Shown here piece by piece: positions 19,601 through 29,688 of a stretch of DNA of 64,000 nt. Origin of the DNA: Verrucomicrobiota bacterium (GTDB lineage Bacteria; Verrucomicrobiota; Verrucomicrobiia; Chthoniobacterales; Chthoniobacteraceae); the NCBI GenBank assembly GCA_009885995.1, contig VFJQ01000001.1, forward strand, positions 35,646 through 99,645, written 5' to 3'. The position numbers were made by a program, and so were the translations under genes. Position 1 is the stretch's first letter; each line of letters opens with the position of its first letter. The notes beneath the pieces are model-generated. The model did not search any database. It saw only the letters and a program-made list of their open reading frames with translations, and was not told the DNA's origin.

Positions 19601-20113
19601 TTACCCGATCCGAAGCGAGCGGAGCAGAGCAGTGTCGATGCGACCGGTGGCCGGGAGTCCGCGAGAGCGCTGGTAGGCGCGGATCGCGGCGCGGCTGCCG
19701 GAGCCGATGTCTCCATCGATCGGCCCACGGTAGTAGCCCCGGCTTCTCAGCGCGCTCTGCACCTCGGCGGCGAGGCTGTCGCGGGTGTCATACGAGCGAT
19801 AGACGCGTGAGGTGGAGTAATACGTCGGGCGCGAGAAAAAGGAGAGGCCGAAGGTCGTGCGCGGGTAGCCGTAGTAGCTGCGCGGATAACTGTAGTAGGA
19901 CGAGCGATACCCGTAGTCGCCGTAGCCCCCGTAGTAGGGCCGGTGTCCGTAGGAGGAGCCCCTATGCTGAGTCTCGTAGGTCTTCTTGTTGTAGTGACCG
20001 TCGCCATCGAGGTCGCGAACCACTTTGACTTTGTGGTCCGCGAAGACGCTCGCCGGCGTGGTGACCAGCGCGAGAGCTGCGGCACATGGGATGATAAGTG
20101 ATTTGAGTGTCAT
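19601..20113 (-). CDS. Peptidoglycan-binding (PG_binding_1) domain protein with Tyr-rich linker
   Basis: Signal peptide; C-term VQSALRSRGYYRGPIDGDIGSGSRAAIRAYQRSRGLPATGRID. Confidence 0.8.
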   Translation of the reverse strand: MTLKSLIIPCAAALALVTTPASVFADHKVKVVRDLDGDGHYNKKTYETQHRGSSYGHRPYYGGYGDYGYRSSYYSYPRSYYGYPRTTFGLSFFSRPTYYSTSRVYRSYDTRDSLAAEVQSALRSRGYYRGPIDGDIGSGSRAAIRAYQRSRGLPATGRIDTALLRSLRIG

Positions 20114-20212
20114 GGTGAGATTGGTGTTGTTCAGAAGATGCGACTCAGCTCGACGGGAATCTGTTCAACAGAATCTCGCAGCAGCCACGCGTCGGGACAC
20201 TACCCGCCGTGC

Positions 20213-21385
20213 CTACGCCACGCGCACCGCGCGTGTCTTATCGAGCTTGAGCACGGCGCCAGCGGCGAGCGCGGGCGAGGCTTTCGGATCGGTGATCTTT
20301 TCGTCGCCGAACGTAACGCTCCCCTGCTCCACGAGCCGCCGCGCATCGCCACGGCTGCGCGTCTGCTGGAAACCAGCGGCGTAGGCGTGGACGACGAGCG
20401 AGACGAGATCGGGATTCACCCCCTCGAAACTGACGATGGGAAGCTCCGCGTGCGCGAGATCGCGCTTGCTGAAGCGCGTGTTGAAATCCTCGAGCGCCTC
20501 GTGTCCCGCGGCCTCGCCGTGGTAACGCTCGACGATGCGCCGGGCGAGCGCCTTCTTCGCATCCATCGGGTGGCCGGCGGGCACGTCTTCGCCGAGCAGC
20601 AGCGTGTAGTAAGTGGCCATCGTGTCATCGGTGATGCTCATCACCTTCCCAAACTGCGTCTTCGGATCCTCACTGACCCCGACGTAATTGCCGTAGCTCT
20701 TCGACATCTTCTGCACGCCATCGAGACCAACGAGCAGCGGGTTGAGGAAGACGACCTGCTCGGGCTGCCCCTCGGCGCGCTGGAGTTCGCGGCCGACGAG
20801 GATGTTGAAAAGCTGATCCGTGCCGCCGAGTTCGACGTCCGCCTTGATCATCACGGAGTCCCAGCCCTGCATGATCGGGTATTGGATCTCGTGAAGGTGG
20901 ACGGGCTCGCCCGTGTCGTAGCGCTTCCGGAAATCCTCGCGCTGGAGCATCTGCTGGAGCGTCACGCGCGCGTTCAACCGCATGACTTGCTCGAAGGTCA
21001 TGATCTCGAACCACTCGCCATTGAAGACGACGCGCGTGCGCTCAGGATCGAGGATCTTGAACGCCTGGCACTTGAACGACGACGCGTTCTCCATCACCTG
21101 GTCGTGCGTGAGCGGCGGGCGCGTTTTCGAGCGACCGCTCGGATCGCCGATCATCGCCGTGAAGTCGCCGATGATGAGGATGGCCTGGTGCCCGAGATCC
21201 TGGAACTGCCGCAATTTCGTGAGCGCCACGGTGAAGCCGAGGTGGATGTCCGGCGCGGTCGGATCGACGCCAAGCTTGATATTGAGAGGGCGGCCGAGGC
21301 GCAGCTTGGCGAGGAGTTCTTCCTCGGAAATGATCTGCGCCGCACCGCGTCGGAGTTGTTCGAGCTGCGTCTCGGGTGAAAGCAT
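20213..21385 (-). CDS. tyrS: Tyrosine--tRNA ligase
   Basis: Class I synthetase; VDPTAPDIHLGFTVALTKLRQFQDLGH and KMSKSYGN. Confidence 0.93.
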   Translation of the reverse strand: MLSPETQLEQLRRGAAQIISEEELLAKLRLGRPLNIKLGVDPTAPDIHLGFTVALTKLRQFQDLGHQAILIIGDFTAMIGDPSGRSKTRPPLTHDQVMENASSFKCQAFKILDPERTRVVFNGEWFEIMTFEQVMRLNARVTLQQMLQREDFRKRYDTGEPVHLHEIQYPIMQGWDSVMIKADVELGGTDQLFNILVGRELQRAEGQPEQVVFLNPLLVGLDGVQKMSKSYGNYVGVSEDPKTQFGKVMSITDDTMATYYTLLLGEDVPAGHPMDAKKALARRIVERYHGEAAGHEALEDFNTRFSKRDLAHAELPIVSFEGVNPDLVSLVVHAYAAGFQQTRSRGDARRLVEQGSVTFGDEKITDPKASPALAAGAVLKLDKTRAVRVA

Positions 21386-21446
21386 CGGCCTTTCCCTACC
21401 CCTCGATCGCGCGCTCTGGCAAGCGGCAGTAATCGCCGGATGCCTA

Positions 21447-22004
21447 CTAGTTCTTGTTCAGCAGCGCCTTCACGTCCTCGACCGTCTTCAACTCACGCAT
21501 CTCGTTCGTGATCTTCGGGAGGTTGTCCGGGTCGAGCGGCGTCTTCATTTTCTGCGCTTCCTTGCCGAGGTAAGGCCGGCTGCCATCCGGGAGGTCGCGC
21601 GTCGCCATCGTCTTGCCGGACTCGCGCGCGTCCTTCACCGGCGCGGACTTCGTGCCGGTGGTTTTGCCGGCGTTGGGAATTTCGTATTTGCCCTTGGTCG
21701 CGGCGGTATTGGTCGAGAACTTGAAGTTACCCGCCCACCAACCCTTGGTCTCGAAGGCGCGGGCGTCGTAGGTCTTCGGCGAATACTTCTGCTGAAAGTA
21801 GAAGGTGTCCGAGCGCGCGGTCTTGCTGTCGAACGTCGATTTCGAGCGGCTGAACGGGGTGAGTTGATCGAGGTGAAACGCGCGGTCCGTGTCGGGATTG
21901 CCGAGCACCTGCGCGCTGCGCGAGATGGGCGCGGGAGCGGGATCTTTGGCCGCGGCGACGGCGGCGAGGGAGAAGGCGATGAGCAGGGCGGAGCGCAAGG
22001 TCAC
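21447..22004 (-). CDS. Hypothetical secreted protein
   Basis: Reading from GTG 22004: VTLRSALLIAFSLAAVAAAKDPAPAP..., signal-like N-terminus; no recognised domain. Confidence 0.6.
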   Translation of the reverse strand: MTLRSALLIAFSLAAVAAAKDPAPAPISRSAQVLGNPDTDRAFHLDQLTPFSRSKSTFDSKTARSDTFYFQQKYSPKTYDARAFETKGWWAGNFKFSTNTAATKGKYEIPNAGKTTGTKSAPVKDARESGKTMATRDLPDGSRPYLGKEAQKMKTPLDPDNLPKITNEMRELKTVEDVKALLNKN

Positions 22005-22076
22005 AACGCTAGCCACGGCTTTCGCCTGCGGGCAAGGGTGGAATCCGGGCGCGGCACCCGCTATGGCTGCCGCCAC

Positions 22077-23042
22077 ATGTCGCCTTGGAAACGCTTCCGC
22101 TACCGCCTCGAAGAGCTCGGCTGCCGCCTGCTCGCGTGGGCCATCCCGCGCCTCTCGCGGCATGGACTCGTCGCGTTCGCGGATGCCGTTGGCGCGCTCG
22201 CCTTCCGGCTCGATGGCCGCGGAAGGACGGTGGCGCTCGCGAATCTCGAATGCGTTTTCGGCGGGCGCTTCAACGCTGCCCAGCGCGCGGAGATCGCCCG
22301 GTGCGCCTACCAGAATTTCGCGCGCACCATGCTCGATCTTTTCTGGGCGGAGCGGCTGACGCGGGAAAATTTCCGCGATTGGCTGAAGGTCGAAGGCTTC
22401 GACGAACTGCGCGAGCGGCTCGCGCGGGAGAAGCGCGGGGCGGTGCTCATGTGCGTGCATCAAGGGGACTGGGAATGGGGTAGCCTCGCCTTCGGGTTCC
22501 TCGGCCTGCCGACGACCATCGTCGCGGAGAACTTCAAGAACCCGCGACTGACTGCGATCTTCACCGAGCGGCGGCAGCACTCGGGACACACGATCATCGC
22601 GCAGGAAAGCTCGCTGCTGCGGATGCTCAAGATCGTGAAGCGCGGCGGCGCGACCGGGATGCTCATCGACCTCAACCTGCGCCCCGACCAGTCCGCGACG
22701 GTGATCGATGCGCACGGCGGCTTGAAGATGTGCGTGCCCCTACTCCACGCCGTGCTCGCCAGCCGCATCGGCGCCTTGCTCGTGCCGGTCGAGACGCAAC
22801 CGCAGCCCGACGGCACTTGCCGCGTGATCGCGCACCCACCGCTCGAGGTGCCGGAAGGCGCGAGCGTCCGCGAGATCGCGCAGCGCTGCTGGGATGCGTT
22901 CGAGCCGATCGTCCACGCGCGCCCGGCGGAATACCTCTGGGCTTACAAACACTTTCGCTACCGCCCGCGCGACCCGAAGCGGAGCTACCCGGCTTACTCG
23001 AATGAGTCCGGCAAATTCGAGAAGCTGCTGCGCACCGGTTGA
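22077..23042 (+). CDS. Lysophospholipid acyltransferase (LpxL/HtrB-like)
   Basis: MCVHQGDWEWGSLAFGFLGLPTTIVAENFKNPRL...RRQHSGHTII; start ATG at 22077. Confidence 0.85.
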   Translation: MSPWKRFRYRLEELGCRLLAWAIPRLSRHGLVAFADAVGALAFRLDGRGRTVALANLECVFGGRFNAAQRAEIARCAYQNFARTMLDLFWAERLTRENFRDWLKVEGFDELRERLAREKRGAVLMCVHQGDWEWGSLAFGFLGLPTTIVAENFKNPRLTAIFTERRQHSGHTIIAQESSLLRMLKIVKRGGATGMLIDLNLRPDQSATVIDAHGGLKMCVPLLHAVLASRIGALLVPVETQPQPDGTCRVIAHPPLEVPEGASVREIAQRCWDAFEPIVHARPAEYLWAYKHFRYRPRDPKRSYPAYSNESGKFEKLLRTG

Positions 23043-23077
23043 CTTCCGCCCCACGCTGCGCTCCCCCTTCCACCCGC

Positions 23078-23746
23078 ATGATCAAACGTCTTCTCACCCT
23101 TCTCGCCCTCGGCGCCAGCGCCGCGTGCCTCACCAGTTGCGCCGGCGGCCCGCGCCTCATCGGCACGTATGATGCCCCCGCCTACAAGCCGAAGAACCCG
23201 GACAACGTCCGCATCAAGGTCTCGCTCCAAAACCGCGCGGTCTATGTGATGGAAGGCGACCGCCCGCTGCTCGTGACCGCGACGGCGATCGGCCTTCCGA
23301 CCAACCCGACGCCGACCGGTAACTTCCGCATCTTTAACAAGATCGCGCAGAAGCGCTCGGGCTCCTACGGCTTCTCCGTCAGCGGCGACAACATCCGCCC
23401 GTGCAAGTCGAGCCAGGCGACCGGCCGCTATGTCGGCTTCCCGATGGCGTGGTGGTGCGAATTTCATCCCGCCTACGGCTTCCACGAGGGCTCCGTGTGG
23501 CCGATGCCGCGCACGCACGGCTGCCTGCGGCTGCACAAGAACGTCGCGCCGAAATTCTACGCGCTCGCCCGCGCGGGCACGCCGGTGAACATCGCGCATT
23601 CGCAGCCCGAGGACGCGACCCTCGGCCGCAACCTTCGCCGCCCGACCGACTACAACGCCCCCGATCCGGCGAACAGCGTGCTCATCTCCGAGCGCGTCTT
23701 CTCCGCGCCGCCCAGCCCGCTGCTGCTCGATCAGCCCGGCGTTTAA
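23078..23746 (+). CDS. L,D-transpeptidase (YkuD) lipoprotein
   Basis: Lipobox-like LTSCAGG; HGCLRLHK catalytic motif. Confidence 0.88.
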   Translation: MIKRLLTLLALGASAACLTSCAGGPRLIGTYDAPAYKPKNPDNVRIKVSLQNRAVYVMEGDRPLLVTATAIGLPTNPTPTGNFRIFNKIAQKRSGSYGFSVSGDNIRPCKSSQATGRYVGFPMAWWCEFHPAYGFHEGSVWPMPRTHGCLRLHKNVAPKFYALARAGTPVNIAHSQPEDATLGRNLRRPTDYNAPDPANSVLISERVFSAPPSPLLLDQPGV

Positions 23747-23750
23747 GCTC

Positions 23751-24968
23751 GTGCCGACCCCCGCGCCCAGCGCCGCCCCCAAGCCGCGTGTGAATCTCCG
23801 CACGCCGGACGTGATGACGGCGGTGCAGGCGCAAGTCGAGACGCACTACCGCAGCGAAATCGTCGAGCGCCTGCGCGCCAGCGGCGGCGTGATCTCGGTC
23901 GGCGGCGTGACGGTGCGGCTCGCGAAGCAGTTCGGCTTTTGCTACGGCGTCGAGCGCGCCATCGACCTCGCCTACGCGGCTGCGAAGGTCTTCAAGGACC
24001 GCCGCGTCTTCATCCTCGGCGAGATCATCCACAATCCCGAGGTGAACCGGCAGATCGCCGAACTCGGGATCACGAACATCATCCCGCCCGGCGGCGAAGC
24101 GCAGCTCGATGGGCTCACGGCTGAGGATGTCGTCATCGTCCCCGCCTTCGGCAGCGAGGTGAAGACGGTCGCGCGCATCAAGGAGATCGGCGCGCAGATC
24201 GTGGACACGACCTGCGGCGACGTGATGAGCGTGTGGAAGCGCGTGCGGCAAAACGCGCAGGACGACATGACCTCGATCATCCACGGCAAGGCTTCGCACG
24301 AGGAGACCAAGGCCACCGCCAGCCACGCCGTCCACGCGGGCCGCGGCCACTACCTCATCGTGCTCACGCTCGAAGATACCGACTACGTCTGCGACTACAT
24401 CCGCCGCGGCGGCGACCGCGCGGCCTTCCTCGCGCGCTTCGCCGGAGCGATGAGCGAGGGCTTCGACCCCGACCTGCACCTGCGCCGCGTCGGCGTGGCG
24501 AACCAGACCACCATGATGCGCGGCGAGACCGAGGAAGTGCAGCGCCGCGTGATGGCCGCCGTGCGCGACCGCGACGGCGAGGCGAGCGCGAACTACCGCT
24601 TCTTCGACACCATCTGCGGCGCCACGCAGGAGCGCCAGGACGCGCTGCGCGACATGCTCGCCACGCCGATGAGCCTGCTGCTCGTCATCGGCGGTTACAA
24701 CAGCTCGAACACCTCCCACCTCGCCGAGATGGGCGAAGGCAAGCTGCCCACTTTCTTCATCCGCAACGCCGCGAAGATCGAGAGCCGCGACCGCATCGTC
24801 CACTACGACCAGCACGCGAAGACCGAGCAGACCACCGAGCACTGGATGCCCGGCGCGCCGCTCGTCGTCGGCATCACCGCCGGCGCGAGTTGCCCGAACA
24901 ACTTGATCGAAGACGTGATCGTGCGCGTCTTCGAGTTGCATGGCATCGGCCGCGAGCGGCTGGTCTAG
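23751..24968 (+). CDS. ispH: 4-hydroxy-3-methylbut-2-enyl diphosphate reductase
   Basis: QFGFCYGVERAIDLAY, DTTCGDVMSVWKRV, GITAGASCPNNLIEDV Fe-S cysteine motifs. Confidence 0.92.
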   Translation: MPTPAPSAAPKPRVNLRTPDVMTAVQAQVETHYRSEIVERLRASGGVISVGGVTVRLAKQFGFCYGVERAIDLAYAAAKVFKDRRVFILGEIIHNPEVNRQIAELGITNIIPPGGEAQLDGLTAEDVVIVPAFGSEVKTVARIKEIGAQIVDTTCGDVMSVWKRVRQNAQDDMTSIIHGKASHEETKATASHAVHAGRGHYLIVLTLEDTDYVCDYIRRGGDRAAFLARFAGAMSEGFDPDLHLRRVGVANQTTMMRGETEEVQRRVMAAVRDRDGEASANYRFFDTICGATQERQDALRDMLATPMSLLLVIGGYNSSNTSHLAEMGEGKLPTFFIRNAAKIESRDRIVHYDQHAKTEQTTEHWMPGAPLVVGITAGASCPNNLIEDVIVRVFELHGIGRERLV

Positions 24969-24970
24969 CC

Positions 24971-27550
24971 GTGCCGCCCGCGCCGCCGACCCCAGACACC
25001 CCAAAAGCCGCGCCGCTGAAGATCCTGCTCGTCGATGATGAATCGGCGAACCTCTTCGTGCTCCAGAGCCTGCTGCAGGAGGTCGGGCATCCCGTCCGCA
25101 CCGCGCTCTCCGGCCCGGAGGCGCTCAAGATTCTCGCCCGCGAGGAGTTCGCGCTCGCGATCCTCGACATCATGATGCCGGAAATGAGCGGCCTGGAACT
25201 CGCCGCGAAAATCCGCGAGCAGACCGGCACGCGCTGCCCCGCAATCGTCTTCCTCACCGCGCGCTCCCCGGACAAGGAATTTACCAAGCAAGCCTACGCA
25301 ACGGGCGCGGTCGATTACCTCAGCAAGCCGATCGACTCGACCCTCCTGCGCGCAAAGGTGAAGTCCATCCTCGACCTCGCCGAAGCGCAGCGAAATCTCG
25401 CCACCGAAACCGCGCGGCGCGAGCGCATGGAGGCGCAACTTCACGAGAGCGAGCGCCAGGTGCAGCAAAAGGAATGGCTGCTCATGCTCGACCGCCGGCG
25501 GCCCGAGGACACCGCCGATCGTGAGGCGGCTCTGCGCCTGATGACCGAGGTCGGCGCCGCGGCGTTCGACGTCGAGCGATCAAGCATCTGGCTCTTCGAC
25601 TCCGGGCGCACCGCGCTCGTGCTCGCCGATCTTTACGAGCGCTCACGCGAGCATCACTCCTCCGGCATGACGCTGCCCGCGGATCAATACCCCATCTACA
25701 TCGCCTCGCTCGCCGAGGGCCGCGCGCTCGCCGCGCACGAGGCGATGGCCGATCCGCGCCTGCGCGAATTTCGGCTGAGCTACCTGCGCCCATTTCGCAT
25801 CCAGGCCATGCTCGATGCGCCGGTCCGCTGGCGCGGGGAAATCGTCGGCGTCGTCGGTATCGAACACGTCGAGGGGCCGCGACGCTGGTGGCCCGACGAG
25901 GAAGCCGCCGTCGCCTCGCTCGCCGACCGCGTCGCGCTCGTGCTCGAGGCCGAAGCGCACCGGGCTGCGCAGGCAGCGCTCCGGCGCGCCCATGCTGAAC
26001 TCGAAGCGCGCGTCGTCGAGCGCACCGCTGCATTGAATGTCGCGCTGCAAACCGCCGAGCAGGCGAACTCCTCAAAGTCCCGCTTCCTCGCCAACGTCAG
26101 CCACGAGCTGCGCAGCCCGCTCAATGGAATCCTCGGCCTCAACGAGATGCTGATCGAGAGCGGCCTGCCACCGGCGCAGCGCCGGCTTGCCGAGTTGCTC
26201 CAGCAGAGCGCCGACGGGATGCTCGCCATCGTGAACGACCTGCTCGATCTCTCGAAAACCGAGGCCGGGCACTTCGAGATCGAGGCGCGGCCGTTCGAGC
26301 TGCCCGCGCTCGTGAACGCCACCGTCCAGCTTCACCTCCCACGCGCCAGCGCGAAGGATCTCGTCCTTACCGCCACGCTCGCTCCCGGCCTCCCGGCGTG
26401 GGTCAAAGGCGACCCGCTCCGGCTACGCCAAGTGCTCACGAACCTCATCGGCAACGCCGTGAAATTCTCCACACACGGCCGCATCCGCGTGAACGTCGAG
26501 CCGTGCGCCGCGACTGATGGACTCGCTGGGGTGCGCTTCGCCGTCAGTGATGAAGGACCCGGCATCGCGCCCGAAGATCAACGACGGATCTTCGAGCCTT
26601 TCGTCCAAGGCGACGCCTCGAATACCCGCGCGCACGGCGGCACGGGACTCGGCTTGTCCATCTGCCGCGAGATCGTCACACGCATCGGCGGCGAAATCGG
26701 CGTCGAGAGCGAGCCCGGTCGCGGCTCGACGTTTTGGTTCACGCTCGCCTTCGAGCCCGCGGAACCAGAGGCCACCACGCCGGAGACATCGCCGCTCGCC
26801 GCCGGCAGTCTCACCGGCCTGCGCGTGCTCATCGCCGAGGACAGCGACACGAACGCCATCGTCACCCGCGACCGCGTGGAAAAGCTCGGCTGCACCGCCG
26901 TGATCGCGAGCCATGGAGCCGAGGCCATCGCCGCATGTGAGCGCGAGGATTTCGACGTCGTGCTCATGGATTGCCACATGCCCACGATGGATGGCTACGA
27001 GGCCACCGCCCACCAGCGCGCGCGCGAAGCCGCCGGCGCGCGGCGCGTGTGGATCGTGGCGCTCACCGCCAACGCCATGCCCGGCGAACGTGAGCAGTGC
27101 CTCCGCTCCGGGATGGACGGCTACCTCAGCAAGCCCTTCCGCCCCGCGGAACTCCGAGCCGCGCTCGAAGCCGCGGTGCGCGCTCGTATTTCCAAGCCGG
27201 ACCCCGCCCTCGACGCGGCGACGATCGCGATGCTGTGCGAGGGCGACAGCCCGGACGGCGCCAATCTCCGCATCATCATCGAGAGCTTCGCCCGCGAAGC
27301 CGACGCCGCCCTGCTCGCTCTCGCCGCCGCGCGCGCCGCCGATGACGCCGACGCGCTGCGCCACGCCGCACACAAGCTTGGCGGCACCAGCGGCACGCTC
27401 GGTGCGAATCACCTCCGCAGGCTATGCTCCGAGGTGGAAATCGACGCCCGCGCCGGCCGGTTCGTCCAGGCTGCCGCGCCGCTGCCCGAGCTCACCGCCG
27501 AAGTCACCCGCGTGAGAGCCGCGCTCGACGAACTCCTCGCCCCGCGCTAA
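24971..27550 (+). CDS. Hybrid histidine kinase: REC-GAF-HisKA-HATPase-REC-HPt
   Basis: ILLVDDESANLFVLQSLL, FLANVSHELRSPLNGILGLNEML, second REC LIAEDSDTNAIV, C-term HPt LRHAAHKLGGTSGTLGA; GTG start at 24971. Confidence 0.9.
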   Translation: MPPAPPTPDTPKAAPLKILLVDDESANLFVLQSLLQEVGHPVRTALSGPEALKILAREEFALAILDIMMPEMSGLELAAKIREQTGTRCPAIVFLTARSPDKEFTKQAYATGAVDYLSKPIDSTLLRAKVKSILDLAEAQRNLATETARRERMEAQLHESERQVQQKEWLLMLDRRRPEDTADREAALRLMTEVGAAAFDVERSSIWLFDSGRTALVLADLYERSREHHSSGMTLPADQYPIYIASLAEGRALAAHEAMADPRLREFRLSYLRPFRIQAMLDAPVRWRGEIVGVVGIEHVEGPRRWWPDEEAAVASLADRVALVLEAEAHRAAQAALRRAHAELEARVVERTAALNVALQTAEQANSSKSRFLANVSHELRSPLNGILGLNEMLIESGLPPAQRRLAELLQQSADGMLAIVNDLLDLSKTEAGHFEIEARPFELPALVNATVQLHLPRASAKDLVLTATLAPGLPAWVKGDPLRLRQVLTNLIGNAVKFSTHGRIRVNVEPCAATDGLAGVRFAVSDEGPGIAPEDQRRIFEPFVQGDASNTRAHGGTGLGLSICREIVTRIGGEIGVESEPGRGSTFWFTLAFEPAEPEATTPETSPLAAGSLTGLRVLIAEDSDTNAIVTRDRVEKLGCTAVIASHGAEAIAACEREDFDVVLMDCHMPTMDGYEATAHQRAREAAGARRVWIVALTANAMPGEREQCLRSGMDGYLSKPFRPAELRAALEAAVRARISKPDPALDAATIAMLCEGDSPDGANLRIIIESFAREADAALLALAAARAADDADALRHAAHKLGGTSGTLGANHLRRLCSEVEIDARAGRFVQAAAPLPELTAEVTRVRAALDELLAPR

Positions 27551-27571
27551 AAGCGCGCCGCGCCAGCCGCC

Positions 27572-28285
27572 ATGTCCGACTCCCAGCCTTACATCCTCAT
27601 CCTCGAAGATAGCGAAGTGCTGACCCACGTGCTCTTGCAATGGTTCGCGCGGAAGTTTCCCGAGCGACTCGTCACGCAAGCCGCGACCGTGGCGCAGGCG
27701 TGCGAGGTGGCCGCTTCGGTCGAGGTTGATTTCGTGCTCGCCGATTTCAACCTGCCCGACGGCAACGGCCTCGACTTCGTCTGCGACTATTGCGCCACGC
27801 ACCCGCTCGCGCAGTTCGTCATCATGACCGGCGTGCCGAACGCCGAGAAGGTGCGCGGCGAGATCGCCGGACTCGGCATGGTCGGCTTCCTCGAGAAGCC
27901 GCTGAACATGGCCGTGCTCGAGCGCGTGCTGCGCCAGCACCTCGGCCCGCCACCAAACGGCTTCCACGCCGAGCTCCGGTCCACACAGCCTTCCGAGATC
28001 CTCCAGCTCAAGTGCATGTCCGGCGCCACGACCGTGCTTGAGTTTCTCAACTCCGACGGCGCGATCGGCCGCGCGCATCTCGAAAAGGGCAACATCATCC
28101 ACGCCGAGACGCCCGGCGCCACCGGCCTCAACGCACTGGCCGAAATGGTAAGCTGGATCCGCGGCGGCGCGCGTGAACTCTCCGGCGTCGAGCCCCCCGC
28201 GGAGAAGACGATCGACGTGGCGTGGAGCATGGCCCTCATCGAATCCGCGCGCCTCTCCGACGAGGCCAAGGCCGAAGCGGTGTGA
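27572..28285 (+). CDS. Response regulator with C-terminal DUF4388-like domain
   Basis: REC ILILEDSEVLTHVLL; C-term SEILQLKCMSGATTVLEFLNSDGAIGRAHLEKGNIIHAE. Confidence 0.8.
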   Translation: MSDSQPYILILEDSEVLTHVLLQWFARKFPERLVTQAATVAQACEVAASVEVDFVLADFNLPDGNGLDFVCDYCATHPLAQFVIMTGVPNAEKVRGEIAGLGMVGFLEKPLNMAVLERVLRQHLGPPPNGFHAELRSTQPSEILQLKCMSGATTVLEFLNSDGAIGRAHLEKGNIIHAETPGATGLNALAEMVSWIRGGARELSGVEPPAEKTIDVAWSMALIESARLSDEAKAEAV

Positions 28286-29688
28286 GGCTGCGCTGGTCCG
28301 ACCTGTGGCGGTGGGAGGGCGCGATCGACCGCGGGCCGTATCTGCTGCTCGGGTGCGTGCTCTTCGCGGTGAAATACAACCTCGACCGCGCGATCACGCT
28401 CGCGATCACCGGACGCGCGTGGCCCTTCGTCGATCTCGCCGGTTTCGCCGACTACCTGCTGCGCCGCGCGGACTACGCGGCGAACCCAAAGCTCGCCACG
28501 GCGCTGCTGCTCACCGCGCTGCCATTCATGTGGACCGGGCTGATGCTCACGATCCGCCGCCTCCGCTCCGCGGATCTGCCGCGCTGGCTCGCGGCGCTCT
28601 ACTTCGTGCCGTTCGTGAAGCTCGTGCTCTTCGCCATGCTCGCGATCGTGCCCGCGGCGGCGGCGCGCGCGGAGGAGCAGCGGCGCGTGATGTCGTCGTT
28701 CGAGCGCTTCGTCGGCCTGTGGCTGCCGCACAATGCGCTCGGCAGCGCCTTCGTCGCCGCGCTGAACGTCGCGGCGACCGGCGGAGTGCTCGCCTACTTC
28801 GGCACCACGTGGCTCGGGAGCTACCAGTGGGCGGTGTTTGTCGGCGTGCCATTCGGCATGGGCTATGTCGCCGCCGCGCTGCACTGCCACCGCGCGCGGC
28901 GCTCGCTGATCGGGTGCCTCGGCGCTGCGGCGCTGAGCGTGGCGCTGCTCGGTGCGGGGTTCCTCGTCTTCGCAGTGGAAGGGATCATCTGCCTCGCGAT
29001 GGCTGCGCCCCTCGCGCTCGTGCTCGCGAGCCTCGGCGCCGCGCTCGCCTACGGTTTCCAGCGCGCACTCTGGCCGGATGGGTCGGGCGATCGCCTGCTC
29101 TGCGTCGCGCTGCTTTCCGCGCCGATGCTCGCGCTCGTCGAGCATCACGCTCCGCCGGTCGTGCCGCTACTGCGCGTCACCACGAGCATCGAAATCGCCG
29201 CGCCGCCGGAAGTGGTCTGGCGCCACGTCGTGTCCTTTTCCGAGCTGCCGCCGCCGACCGAGTTCCTCTTCCGCCACGGCATCGCCTACCCGATGCGCGC
29301 GCGGATCGATGGGCGCGGCGTCGGCGCGATCCGACGCTGCGAATTCAGCACCGGCGCCTTCATCGAGCCGATCGAGGTGTGGGACGAGCCGCGGCTGCTC
29401 AAGTTTTCCGTGAGCGAGAATCCGGCGCCGATGGAGGAGTGGACGCCGTATCCGCGCATCGAGCCGCCCCATCTGCACGGCTACTTCTGCTCGCAGTGCG
29501 GGGAGTTTCGCCTGCACGCCCGCACGGATGGCGGCACGACGCTCGAAGGCACGACGTGGTATCACCACCACATGTGGCCCGCCGCCTACTGGCAGGCGTG
29601 GAGCGACGCGGTGCTGCACCGCATCCACAGCCGCGTGCTGCGACATGTGAAGTCGCTCGCGGAGGCCGACACGGCGGCGGGCTCCTAG
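28282..29688 (+). CDS. Membrane protein with C-terminal SRPBCC-like domain
   Basis: N-terminal TMs then TTSIEIAAPPEVVWRHVVSFSELPPPTEF typical START/SRPBCC; GTG start overlaps upstream stop. Confidence 0.7.
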   Translation: MRLRWSDLWRWEGAIDRGPYLLLGCVLFAVKYNLDRAITLAITGRAWPFVDLAGFADYLLRRADYAANPKLATALLLTALPFMWTGLMLTIRRLRSADLPRWLAALYFVPFVKLVLFAMLAIVPAAAARAEEQRRVMSSFERFVGLWLPHNALGSAFVAALNVAATGGVLAYFGTTWLGSYQWAVFVGVPFGMGYVAAALHCHRARRSLIGCLGAAALSVALLGAGFLVFAVEGIICLAMAAPLALVLASLGAALAYGFQRALWPDGSGDRLLCVALLSAPMLALVEHHAPPVVPLLRVTTSIEIAAPPEVVWRHVVSFSELPPPTEFLFRHGIAYPMRARIDGRGVGAIRRCEFSTGAFIEPIEVWDEPRLLKFSVSENPAPMEEWTPYPRIEPPHLHGYFCSQCGEFRLHARTDGGTTLEGTTWYHHHMWPAAYWQAWSDAVLHRIHSRVLRHVKSLAEADTAAGS

